Assembly (NCBI GenBank): GCA_016706055.1
Contig: JADJKL010000007.1
Location: 236,089-300,088 of the forward strand
Reading direction: 5' to 3'
Source: Chitinophagaceae bacterium
GTDB lineage: Bacteria > Bacteroidota > Bacteroidia > Chitinophagales > Chitinophagaceae
DNA: 64,000 nt
Shown: piece after piece, positions 24,246 to 32,450 of the stretch
Layout of the letters: each line of letters begins with the position of its first letter
Position numbering within the stretch: position 1 is the first letter of the stretch
Made by a program: the position numbers and the translations under genes
Notes under the pieces: model-generated
What the model was told of the DNA's origin: nothing
What the model saw: only the letters and a program-made list of their open reading frames with translations
Databases searched by the model: none

Positions 24246-24962
24246 TTACAACAACCTATTGGCTCTCTCTAAATCTTCCGGCGTATCAATCTCCACACCC
24301 ATATAATCTACCACTACCATTCGCAGCGGAACACCGTTTTCAAGATAGCGCAGACATTCAATTTTTTCTGCAGCTTCCAATGGAGACATTGGCCAGCTAG
24401 TAAAATTTAATAAAACTTCTTTGCGAAAAGCATACACACCAATATGTTCGTAATAAACAGGAGAAATAGTTGTATCTCTTGAATAAGGAATAACACTTCT
24501 GCTGAAGAAAAGTGAATTCATGTTTTTATCAACAGCAACTTTTACATAGTTAGCATCTTCAATTTCTTTTTGAGATTTCATTTCTTGCATCAGCGAAGCA
24601 ACCTGTACAGAATCATCATTGAATTGTGCTAATAGTTTTTCCAGCGGATCTTTTTTTACAAAAGGCTCATCGCCTTGTACATTCACAATCACATCCACCT
24701 CCATTTCTTTTGCCGCTTCGGCAATTCGATCGCTGCCACTTTCATGTTCATACTTGCTCATTACAGCATAGCCACCGGCATTTTCTATTTCTGTGTAAAT
24801 AATATCACTGTCGGTAACGACTATCACTTCATCAAACAAACCAGTTGCCACGGTAGCATCATAGGTATGACGAATCACCGATTTATCACCCAATATTTGC
24901 ATTAGCTTACCCGGAAATCTTGTAGCGGCATATCTTGCCGGAATCATTGCGATGATCTTCAT
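24246..24962 (-). CDS. kdsB: 3-deoxy-manno-octulosonate cytidylyltransferase
   Basis: This 238-residue enzyme activates Kdo (or 8-amino-Kdo) with CTP for lipopolysaccharide core synthesis. Signatures are IAMIPARYAATRFPGKLMQ (CTP-binding), SKYEHESGSDRIAEAA, VNVQGDEPFV (metal and sugar site) and the late VVDYMGVEIDTPEDLERA. Length matches the family (~245). The next downstream gene on the strand is the KdnB-like dehydrogenase, so the sugar used may be 8-amino-Kdo. It follows the SH3-domain gene by 9 bases. Confidence 0.94.
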   Translation of the reverse strand: MKIIAMIPARYAATRFPGKLMQILGDKSVIRHTYDATVATGLFDEVIVVTDSDIIYTEIENAGGYAVMSKYEHESGSDRIAEAAKEMEVDVIVNVQGDEPFVKKDPLEKLLAQFNDDSVQVASLMQEMKSQKEIEDANYVKVAVDKNMNSLFFSRSVIPYSRDTTISPVYYEHIGVYAFRKEVLLNFTSWPMSPLEAAEKIECLRYLENGVPLRMVVVDYMGVEIDTPEDLERANRLL

Positions 24963-24971
24963 AATGTAAAA

Positions 24972-25733
24972 CTACACTCCGGAACTGAAAGAAACGACCA
25001 ATTGATTATCCAGTTGGAATAATTGTAATTCATAATAAGCACCATCGGCATATTGAATCGTTAACTTTTTATACCATGGGTAATCACCCAGCATTTCTTT
25101 ATCAACAATTATTTTAAATTCTTCTTCATTGCGGGTAGTTGTTTTACTATCGAGAGGAAATGCATCATTCTCGCCAATGGCCTCTTTAAATTCCGGAAGT
25201 AACCGCAGCAGTAAAAAGCCTTGCTGCACAGAAAAACCCGGTAAGAAATAAACATCAGAACCATATTCATAACCAAAGTTCTGGTGCCATTCTGCCCCGT
25301 TTTTATATAATTGTTTTCTCATTTCCCAGCCCATCTCTTCCATATTATCCATTGAGCCGGACTTCACAATAAGTTTAGCACCGAATGCCGTGGTCGATTG
25401 AGTAAGGTATTGTTTCATCTCTTTTACTGTTGCCAGTTTGGGTGGTGCCCAGGGCAATAGGTAAGAGTCGAGTATATAGCCGGTTTTATTATTGTATTTT
25501 ACTTTTTGCCAATAGCCGAGCATATTTTCTATAATATGGCTTTTTATTTCACCATCGGCTTGTAAGATTTCAACCTTCGTTCCGTAGGGAATATTACCTA
25601 AAGCCTTGGAACTGTTGGTAGCACTTTCCCGAATGGCTAAACCAGACTTTGCTGCTACGTACATAGTGCCATACTGCTGTGCAAAAACCATAAACGAAAC
25701 AAACAGTAATGGGAGGAAGAATATTTTTTTCAT
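24972..25733 (-). CDS. Secreted SH3-domain (SH3b) protein
   Basis: This 253-residue protein has a signal peptide (MKKIFFLPLLFVSFMVFAQ). A bacterial SH3b domain covers about residues 22-90 (MYVAAKSGLAIRESATNSSK, IPYGTKVEIL, GYWQKVKYNNKTGYILDSYL). The remaining ~160 residues form a domain I do not recognise, ending in strands such as LQLFQLDNQLVVSFSSGV. SH3b domains often bind peptidoglycan or other periplasmic ligands. It shares a strand with kdsB, 9 bases upstream of it. Confidence 0.75.
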   Translation of the reverse strand: MKKIFFLPLLFVSFMVFAQQYGTMYVAAKSGLAIRESATNSSKALGNIPYGTKVEILQADGEIKSHIIENMLGYWQKVKYNNKTGYILDSYLLPWAPPKLATVKEMKQYLTQSTTAFGAKLIVKSGSMDNMEEMGWEMRKQLYKNGAEWHQNFGYEYGSDVYFLPGFSVQQGFLLLRLLPEFKEAIGENDAFPLDSKTTTRNEEEFKIIVDKEMLGDYPWYKKLTIQYADGAYYELQLFQLDNQLVVSFSSGV

Positions 25734-25783
25734 GGTGTAAATTTTGGTGGTTGAAAACTATAGGAAAGTTTTTTAGAATTGTC

Positions 25784-26608
25784 CTATATATCTAATTTCT
25801 GAAAAGGCTTTTTCATCAACGCTATAAAATCTTCGTCTTTGTCGTTGGAATAATGTTTATCAATTCCATAGCGGATATCCTTTATATCCAGCTTCATAAA
25901 AGTGCCAAACATTCTATCCCAGATGGATAAAACTGCTCCATAGTTGCTATCGGTAAAAGGCTGTTTCCAATGATGATGCACTTTGTGCATATTGGGAGAA
26001 ACAAGAATATAGCTTATCGCCTTGTCCAATCCTTTTGGTAAACTAATATTTGCATGTGTAAATGCAGTAGCAAGCACCAGTAGAGTTTGATAAATCATTA
26101 CGCCATACATCGGTGTGCCGGAGATAAAGATGAGTAGCATAAAAAATATTCCTCGCAAAATACTATCGCCGGGATGATGACGAAGTCCAGTTGTAACATC
26201 TACACTATTATCAGTGTGATGTATTAAATGAAAACGCCACAACAATCTTGTTTTATGCATTACCAAATGCACCAACCAACTGCTGAAGTCTATTGCCAGT
26301 ATGGCGATTAAAATAGTAAGCCCAACACCTGCACCAACCCAATGCACAATACCAAATGAATGTAATTGACACCAGTCTGCAATCATTACTATCAATATGG
26401 CGAGCAATGTGTGTATGACAAGATGAATAACAGTAAAGCCAAAATTTACTCCGGCATGGCGAACCTTATTTTTTTTGTAAGGAAGAGAAAGCAATGGAAT
26501 AGCTCCTTCAATAATCCAGAAAAGTAAAAGGCCGCCAACAAGAATGATCATCCGTTCAACAGGTCGTTGTTCCAATGTTTGAAAATGCTCAACAATACTT
26601 TGCCACAT
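25784..26608 (-). CDS. Sterol desaturase / fatty acid hydroxylase family protein
   Basis: This 274-residue membrane protein has about four helices and the histidine clusters of the di-iron fatty-acid hydroxylase superfamily: HLVMH, WRFHLIHHTD, GLRHHPGD and NMHKVHHHW. These bind two iron ions and hydroxylate or desaturate lipids at the membrane. The lipid substrate is not evident. It is transcribed alone, with short palindromes just downstream of the neighbouring DUF2007 gene region. Confidence 0.87.
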   Translation of the reverse strand: MWQSIVEHFQTLEQRPVERMIILVGGLLLFWIIEGAIPLLSLPYKKNKVRHAGVNFGFTVIHLVIHTLLAILIVMIADWCQLHSFGIVHWVGAGVGLTILIAILAIDFSSWLVHLVMHKTRLLWRFHLIHHTDNSVDVTTGLRHHPGDSILRGIFFMLLIFISGTPMYGVMIYQTLLVLATAFTHANISLPKGLDKAISYILVSPNMHKVHHHWKQPFTDSNYGAVLSIWDRMFGTFMKLDIKDIRYGIDKHYSNDKDEDFIALMKKPFQKLDI

Positions 26609-26710
26609 GTAAAATTATTTATGAGAAAAGTTACGAATAAAAAGAGGAATGTTATGTATAAGAATTAGTTTGATAAGGCAGACGAAAAAATTACTTTAAT
26701 CTTTGTTTGA

Positions 26711-26850
26711 TAATCCCGAAGGGATAAAATTATTATAAAAAGAATTTAAGCTTGTCTCCTGAACCCTGAAAGGGTGATATGTCATCCCTTCGGGATTTTG
26801 TAACACAAAAAAATAACCGTGCTATAATAATATCAGCCTTTCAGGCTTCT
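26711..26850. repeat. Cluster of short palindromes (REP-like)
   Basis: Four small hairpins occur in 140 bases: ATCCCGAAGGGAT (to 26725), ACCCTGAAAGGGT (26763-26775), ATCCCTTCGGGAT (26784-26796) and AGCCTTTCAGGCT (26835-26847). Each has a 3-5 base centre. The outer units carry the same CCCGAAGGG theme in inverted order. It lies between the hydroxylase and DUF2007 genes. Confidence 0.75.
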
Positions 26851-26870
26851 GTGTTTTTTAAAAGGTTGCA

Positions 26871-27269
26871 TTAATCAACTTGTCTAAACTCATGTTTGCA
26901 ATCAAAACAATGATTTACTTTATCAGTTGTAATAGCATAATCGCCAAGAAAAAAAGTTGTAATGGCACTTATCCAGTTAATAGCTTTTCGGGGAGTGCTT
27001 ACCAATTCAATATTGTGTGAACCACATTTTGGACAAGCAACTTTAGCTTGTTGTTCTTTTTTTAAAGCAGTTAGAATACCCCAGGCTTTTTCTGCTTGAT
27101 CTTTATGTACCATTATTTTGATTCCACCAACAGCATTGGTAAGTATTGGATCAATAGTTACAGTGTGTTCATCTTTAAGCCAGCAATTAACACCTTCTTC
27201 TTCCAGCACTCCTTTAGCGATATGTGCATCTATGTAATTATTGTAAGCATTGAGAATAACAAAACTCAT
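26871..27269 (-). CDS. DUF2007 protein with C-terminal zinc ribbon
   Basis: This 132-residue protein has an N-terminal DUF2007 (signal-transducing PII-like fold) domain: AYNNYIDAHIAKGVLEEEGV, then GGIKIMVHKDQAEKAW. The C-terminal part has two Cys pairs (ACPKCGS and HCFDCKHEF) that form a zinc ribbon, separated by a hydrophobic stretch. Function is unknown. It is flanked on both sides by palindromic intergenic elements. Confidence 0.8.
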   Translation of the reverse strand: MSFVILNAYNNYIDAHIAKGVLEEEGVNCWLKDEHTVTIDPILTNAVGGIKIMVHKDQAEKAWGILTALKKEQQAKVACPKCGSHNIELVSTPRKAINWISAITTFFLGDYAITTDKVNHCFDCKHEFRQVD

Positions 27270-27319
27270 ATTCGATAAATGTTTAAAATTAAGAGAATGG
27301 ACAGCGTTCGCTTTATGTC

Positions 27320-27418
27320 ATGCCCCGATAATTATCGGGGCATCATTCACTAAAAAAATATTCGGTAGAGATACCGGAGCCTGCCCCGTTCTTGAAACGG
27401 GGTCAAGCCCGGTATGAC
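27320..27418. repeat. Double palindromic element (REP-like)
   Basis: A perfect 24-base palindrome (27320-27343) has the half-site ATGCCCCGATAA. It is followed by an inverted repeat 27372-27414 with outer arms TACCGG/CCGGTA and an inner CCCCGTT/AACGGGG stem. GTCAT and ATGAC pairs occur at the outer ends. It looks like two joined palindromic units. Confidence 0.7.
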
Positions 27419-27483
27419 GATTGAACGATATTTTATTTACTAATTTTTAAAAGAGAAGCCTCGAAACTCAGAGACAACTTCAT

Positions 27484-28262
27484 TTATCGCCCATATTCAT
27501 CACCATATTCCTCTGCATATTTTTCGTATCGTTTTATTAGTGCAATATTCTTTTTCTACATCAGTAAGAAAGCCTTTTAATATCAACAGTGTTGGGCACA
27601 TACCAATCTTCATTTTCAAATTGCTGACGCAAATGTTTTCTTTCAAAGCAATATCCATGACGGGCAAATATCTCGTTCCGCATAAATTCAAGGTCTTCTT
27701 TCATCTCATTTTCCACATCTTTTGCTTTTAGTAATCGCAACGATGCTTGCGGATAATTTCCAACATTGGGATTGTATTCAAAAGTTTTTCTCTTTAAGGA
27801 ATATTCTTTTGCAGGTTTTGCTTTGTTGTTCGGTTTCCAGGAGCCGGTTACAATATCTGTATTTGCTTCATCAATACTAAAACTAAATACTCCGTCATCT
27901 TTATCATCTCCCGGTTCTGTTGCATTGATAATATAAGTTGAACCAGCTTTTGAAAATGTTCCGGCAAAAGGTCTGTTATTGCCACCAACAATAGTGCGAC
28001 CTGCAATAGAATCACCTTCGGCCTTTGTTATCAGCATGGTTATTTTATTATTGCCAAAAGGACCAACAAAAGAACCCAGTATTTTTTCTACCAAATTAAC
28101 GACAGGGTCGGTAGTAGTGTTTGTTGGTTGATTATCTGTAACGGCTTTTTCTGTTTTCTCCGACTGAAGATCATCGTTTAAACCTTTTGTTTCCTCTTTA
28201 TTATCATTCTTACAGCTTACTAGAAATGAACCAGCGAGTAATAGCAGCAAAATTTTTCTCAT
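27484..28262 (-). CDS. YARHG-domain lipoprotein, reading frame broken twice near the 3' end
   Basis: The open frame runs 28262 to 27561 (233 aa). It has a lipobox (LVSCKND), a Glu/Asp/Thr-rich spacer, a beta-rich domain (~65-165) and the start of a YARHG domain (MRNEIFARHGYCFE) at ~190. The domain then stops early after DIKRLSY. Skipping one base at the T-run 27575-27578 and one at 27551-27555 restores IKGFLTDVEKN and IALIKRYEKYAEEYGDEYGR, a normal YARHG tail ending at 27484. Both sites are homopolymers, so sequencing error is the likely cause; a true double frameshift cannot be excluded. YARHG domains are extracellular or periplasmic with unknown ligands. Confidence 0.78.
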
Positions 28263-28298
28263 AACGAAAGGTTTAAATTTGTGTGGAAGTAATTTAGA

Positions 28299-28383
28299 GC
28301 TTTTCTAAAAACTTGTTATTTGTTATAACCTCACCTTGTATTCCTCTCCTTAAGGAGAGGATAAGGTAAGTTTTTAGAAAAGC
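28299..28383. repeat. 85-base perfect-armed hairpin (REP-like)
   Basis: Outer arms 28299-28314 and 28368-28383 are perfect 16-bp inverted copies (GCTTTTCTAAAAACTT). The centre is an 18-base perfect palindrome (28343-28360, half-site CCTCTCCTT). It separates the divergent YARHG and DUF2306 genes and abuts the N-terminal codons of the latter. Confidence 0.8.
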
Positions 28384-28482
28384 CAACTAATTGATGACCT
28401 TTTAAAAATAGCACAAATTTTAACCCGAACAAATATTTGGAACGCTGCTCTATTACTTACGCTGGCTTTTTTTTGCTGGTTG

Positions 28483-29046
28483 ATGGCTCGCATCACAATG
28501 GCTTACATTCCTTACAACATTGATGTTGGCTTTTTACGAATAAAACAAGAATATATTTCTATTGATCAGTGGCGTATCGCTTTCTTCATTCATGTGTATG
28601 CAAGTATGTGGGTGTTGTTTGCAGGGTTCACACAATTTTCTAAACGGTTATTAAGAAGCAAGCCAAAACTGCATCGGACACTTGGCTATATATATGTAGT
28701 AGATGTGTTACTCATTACAGGCCCGGCAGGTTTGCTGATGGGTTTTTATGCAAATGGTGGCTTGTTTTCAAGAATAGGTTTTGTAACATTAGCCGTTCTA
28801 TGGATTTTATTTACCGCAACAGCATTAATAAAAGCAAAACAAAAAAAATTTAAAACACACCGCAGATTTATGATATTGAGCTATGCACTCACATTGTCTG
28901 CACTCACATTAAGAGCATGGAAATATGCAATCACCAATACAATGAGCTTACCTCCGATGGATGTGTACCGTGTGGTGGCATGGTTGGGCTGGGTGGGAAA
29001 CTTGGTAGTTGCTTTTTGGATTATAAAGAGAAAAGTAAAGCGATAA
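28483..29046 (+). CDS. DUF2306 membrane protein (N-terminus uncertain)
   Basis: The 188-residue frame has the DUF2306 layout: FFIHVYASMWVLFAGFTQF, LHRTLGYIYVVDVLL with conserved His, FKTHRRFMILSYALTLSALTLR and a last helix before a basic tail. Homologues have one more N-terminal helix. That helix is encoded upstream in the same frame (NAALLLTLAFFCWLM), but no ATG starts it in frame. An ATG at 28394 (MTFLKIAQILTRTNIW) would join it if one base were added in the T4/A5 run after 28400. The true gene probably begins at 28394, with a one-base loss there. Function unknown. Confidence 0.75.
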   Translation: MARITMAYIPYNIDVGFLRIKQEYISIDQWRIAFFIHVYASMWVLFAGFTQFSKRLLRSKPKLHRTLGYIYVVDVLLITGPAGLLMGFYANGGLFSRIGFVTLAVLWILFTATALIKAKQKKFKTHRRFMILSYALTLSALTLRAWKYAITNTMSLPPMDVYRVVAWLGWVGNLVVAFWIIKRKVKR

Positions 29047-29330
29047 TTTTTCAAGTGTAGCTCAACACTACTATTTTTTCCTTTAGTTCTTTAATTATCT
29101 AACAAGGATCCGTTGATTCAAATCAAGAATAACGGGTTTAAATTCAATTTTTAGTTAGGGAATACAAATAGGGACAAAAAAAGTTTGAAAATTTATTTCA
29201 AAATATAAAATAATGTTAAAAAAAAGCAGCATTTTACAAACAGTTACTGTCTTCCAAACCACACCTACCCTTGAAAGCTCATATTATTGGCTGACAATCA
29301 ATGCATTTACACACTAAAACTAAAATTAAC

Positions 29331-32300
29331 ATGAGAAAAATCGTATCATTTTTGGCGATGCTGTTGTTGATTACAACATTAGCATCTGCTCAAAACCGGA
29401 CAATTACCGGCACTGTGACCGATGAAAATGGGGATGCCGTACCCGGCGCATCGGTAAGAATCAAAGGAACTAGAACTGGAGTAGCTGCTGACAATAACGG
29501 TCAGTTCAAAATCCAAGCTAAATCAGGTGATGTATTAGTTGTTTCTGGGGCAGGCGTAACACCTACAGAAACTATTGTTGGTTCGGGAAACGAGGTTACA
29601 ATTGTAACTAAAAGAACTATTCTTACCGAAGGAGAAGTAATTGTAACCGGTGTTGCGGGTGCTACTTCCCGGGAGAAAATGACAGTTTCTGTTACTAAAA
29701 TAAGTGCAGAAAGAATTAATGCTGTTCCACCGACATCTTTGGCTTCTGCATTAACAGGAAAAGTTGCCGGAGTTAAAACTTCCAGTTTTGGAGGACTTCC
29801 TGGCCAAGCATTAGATATTCAGTTAAGAGCTGATAATAACTTGAATAATGTAGGATCTGGCCCATTGATTATTGTTGATGGTGCTATTATTACCGGAAGT
29901 CTTGCAGATATTAATGCTGATGACGTAGAATCAATGGAAGTTGTAAAAGGAGCTGCGGCGTCTGCTTTATATGGTTCAAGAGCGGCGAATGGTGTTATAG
30001 CCGTTACCACCAAAAGAGGTAAGGGAGCTATAGGTACAACCGTTACTGTAAGAAATGAGATTGGATTTCAAAGCTTGGCAAAAGAGCTTGAAACTGCCAA
30101 GCATCATTATTATACATTAGCTTCAGATTGGGAAAGTGTAAGAGGTAGTTTTACAAAGTATGCAGGGATTGTTTATCCAGCAGGTTATTCAGGTTCGGGC
30201 TATCACCCCAATATTGTAGGAAACCGTGCAGTTGATCCTGACCATTATCTTGACAATGAGTTTGGTGTTGACAGAAATACACAAAAAGAATTTTTTGGTA
30301 CTGGTATCAATTATACAAACTATGTAGGTATTGGAAGCCGTAGCGAAAAATCAAACGTCTATTTTTCTTTTGAAAATAATTCACAGGAAGGTATTGTTAA
30401 ACTAACAGATGGATATAAAAGACAAAATTTCCGTCTGAACTTTGATCATCAGTTAACACCTTGGTTAAAACTTTCGACCTCTAACGTTTTTATAAATAAG
30501 AAAGTACAATACCCAGGCGGTACAGGAAGTTTGTTTTATGATATTGCTCGGTTTGATCCGGATATTGATTTGAATGAAGTGAATCCTGTTGACGGACAGC
30601 CTTATTATCCAAAAATCAACCAATGGAACGGGGAGCAGGTAAATCCGCTCTACAGATTATATAAGCAAACTCGTTTGGACAAAACCAGAAGGTGGTTAAG
30701 TAATTATGCAATAAATGTGAAGTTTACAAAATGGGCTAATCTGGATGTTTCTCAATCTATTGAAATTGAGAACTACCGCTATACAAGGTTAGACCCTAAA
30801 GACACTTGGAAAACTTCAGGTGGTACTGCCGCAACATATTCAATGGCATACACAAATGGTGGAGAATACCAGTTTTCCAGTGAAACAAATAGCAAGAACA
30901 CACAAGCTACGTTGAACTTAGCTCATAAGTTTGGCAGTTTGAGTGTAAAAGGAAAGCTTTCTTATTTATATGAGAACAGAGAGTATGAAGATTTTGATAT
31001 AACAGGATCACAATTCGTAATCAACGACATTCCTTCTTTCAATAACTTTAGCAGCATTTCAAATGGTACTTCTTCTATAACGCAGGAAAAAGCACAGAAT
31101 TTCTTTGCTATTGCTTCTTTGGATTATAAAGACAGATACCTTCTTGACGGAATGTTCCGCTATGACAGGTCTTCATTATTTGGACCAGACGCAAGATCGA
31201 ATCCTTATTTCAGAATATCTGGTGCTTATAGAATTAGTGAAGATGTAAAGATTTCGGGTATAGATGAATTAAAAATAAGGGCAGCTTATGGAACAGCAGG
31301 TATTCGTCCTGGTTTCAGCTGGCAATATGAAACCTATAACTTATCAAGTGGTGTAGCTTCTGCTAAACAAAAAGGAAATGAAAACCTTAAGCCATCAAAA
31401 ACTGCAGAGAAGGAAATAGGGTTGAATGTAAATTTTTTAAAGAAATTTACTTTTGAAGGAACGTATGCAAAATCAGAAACAACTGATCAGTTTTTGAATG
31501 TAAACCTTATTCCTTTTTTAAATGATGGTTTTAGCTCTCAATATCAAAATGCCGGTACAGTTCAATCAAATACATTGGAGCTTACATTGGGCGCCAACTG
31601 GTTAACTAAAGGAGATTTAAGCATTACATCAAACATAGTGTTTGCAAAAGTAAGGCAGAAGATTACAGACTTCCCGATTCCTGCTTATACATATACTGAC
31701 CAATCTCAAGGCGACCAATATATTTTCTATGCAAAAGCAAATGAAACATATGGTGCAATGTATGGTCGCCGGTTTGTACGTACGTTGGATGATATGAGTC
31801 GTCAACTACCTGCTGGTAAAACAATCAGCGATTATGAAGTAAATTCCGATGGCTATGTTGTTCCAGTAGGTACTCAAGGATTAGTTACTGAAATTCCTAT
31901 TATTTATTCAGAGGGTGGAAATCCATGGTATGGTAAAATTGGAGATGGTAATGCAGATTTCAACATGGGTATTTCCAATACAATTCGATACAAAGGAATC
32001 AGCCTTTATTTCTTACTGGATTGGAAGCAGGGAGGCGATATTTATAATGGAAAAAATCAACGTTTGGTTTTCAATCTTGCTTCAAGCATTTTAGATCAAT
32101 CGAATGTTCCTGTTGGTCAGAAAAAGACTTTTGACTATTATAATGCATTTTATGATGGTAATAATTCTAACCAATATTGGGTGGAGAAAGGAACATACAT
32201 GAAGCTTCGTGAAGTTGCGTTGGGATATACTTTAAATTCCAAAGCACTGCAAGGTGTATTTAAAGGTGCCGTAAAGGAGATAACTGCAAAAGTTATTGGT

Positions 32301-32432
32301 CGTAACCTGCTAACATTCACAAAATATTCAGGATATGATCCAGAAGTAGGTACAATCAGACAGCCTTATGATGGAATTTATATGAATCCTAACTATAGGA
32401 ATATTGCCGTATCCTTATCAGTTAATTTTTAA
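29331..32432 (+). CDS. SusC/RagA-type TonB-linked outer-membrane transporter
   Basis: This ~1033-residue protein starts best at the ATG at 29331 (signal peptide MRKIVSFLAMLLLITTLASAQ); the frame is open 30 bases further up. A carboxypeptidase-like domain (ITGTVTDENGDAVPGASVR, ~24-100) precedes the plug (SLASALTGKVAGVKT, PLIIVDGAIITG, GAAASALYGSRAANGVIAVT) and a large beta-barrel ending in ISVNF-like NIAVSLSVNF. SusC proteins import oligomers across the outer membrane with TonB energy and a SusD lid. The SusD gene follows after 18 bases. No degrading enzymes or regulators are adjacent, so the ligand is unknown. Confidence 0.95.
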   Translation: MRKIVSFLAMLLLITTLASAQNRTITGTVTDENGDAVPGASVRIKGTRTGVAADNNGQFKIQAKSGDVLVVSGAGVTPTETIVGSGNEVTIVTKRTILTEGEVIVTGVAGATSREKMTVSVTKISAERINAVPPTSLASALTGKVAGVKTSSFGGLPGQALDIQLRADNNLNNVGSGPLIIVDGAIITGSLADINADDVESMEVVKGAAASALYGSRAANGVIAVTTKRGKGAIGTTVTVRNEIGFQSLAKELETAKHHYYTLASDWESVRGSFTKYAGIVYPAGYSGSGYHPNIVGNRAVDPDHYLDNEFGVDRNTQKEFFGTGINYTNYVGIGSRSEKSNVYFSFENNSQEGIVKLTDGYKRQNFRLNFDHQLTPWLKLSTSNVFINKKVQYPGGTGSLFYDIARFDPDIDLNEVNPVDGQPYYPKINQWNGEQVNPLYRLYKQTRLDKTRRWLSNYAINVKFTKWANLDVSQSIEIENYRYTRLDPKDTWKTSGGTAATYSMAYTNGGEYQFSSETNSKNTQATLNLAHKFGSLSVKGKLSYLYENREYEDFDITGSQFVINDIPSFNNFSSISNGTSSITQEKAQNFFAIASLDYKDRYLLDGMFRYDRSSLFGPDARSNPYFRISGAYRISEDVKISGIDELKIRAAYGTAGIRPGFSWQYETYNLSSGVASAKQKGNENLKPSKTAEKEIGLNVNFLKKFTFEGTYAKSETTDQFLNVNLIPFLNDGFSSQYQNAGTVQSNTLELTLGANWLTKGDLSITSNIVFAKVRQKITDFPIPAYTYTDQSQGDQYIFYAKANETYGAMYGRRFVRTLDDMSRQLPAGKTISDYEVNSDGYVVPVGTQGLVTEIPIIYSEGGNPWYGKIGDGNADFNMGISNTIRYKGISLYFLLDWKQGGDIYNGKNQRLVFNLASSILDQSNVPVGQKKTFDYYNAFYDGNNSNQYWVEKGTYMKLREVALGYTLNSKALQGVFKGAVKEITAKVIGRNLLTFTKYSGYDPEVGTIRQPYDGIYMNPNYRNIAVSLSVNF

Positions 32433-32450
32433 TATTTTAAATTATCAGTT

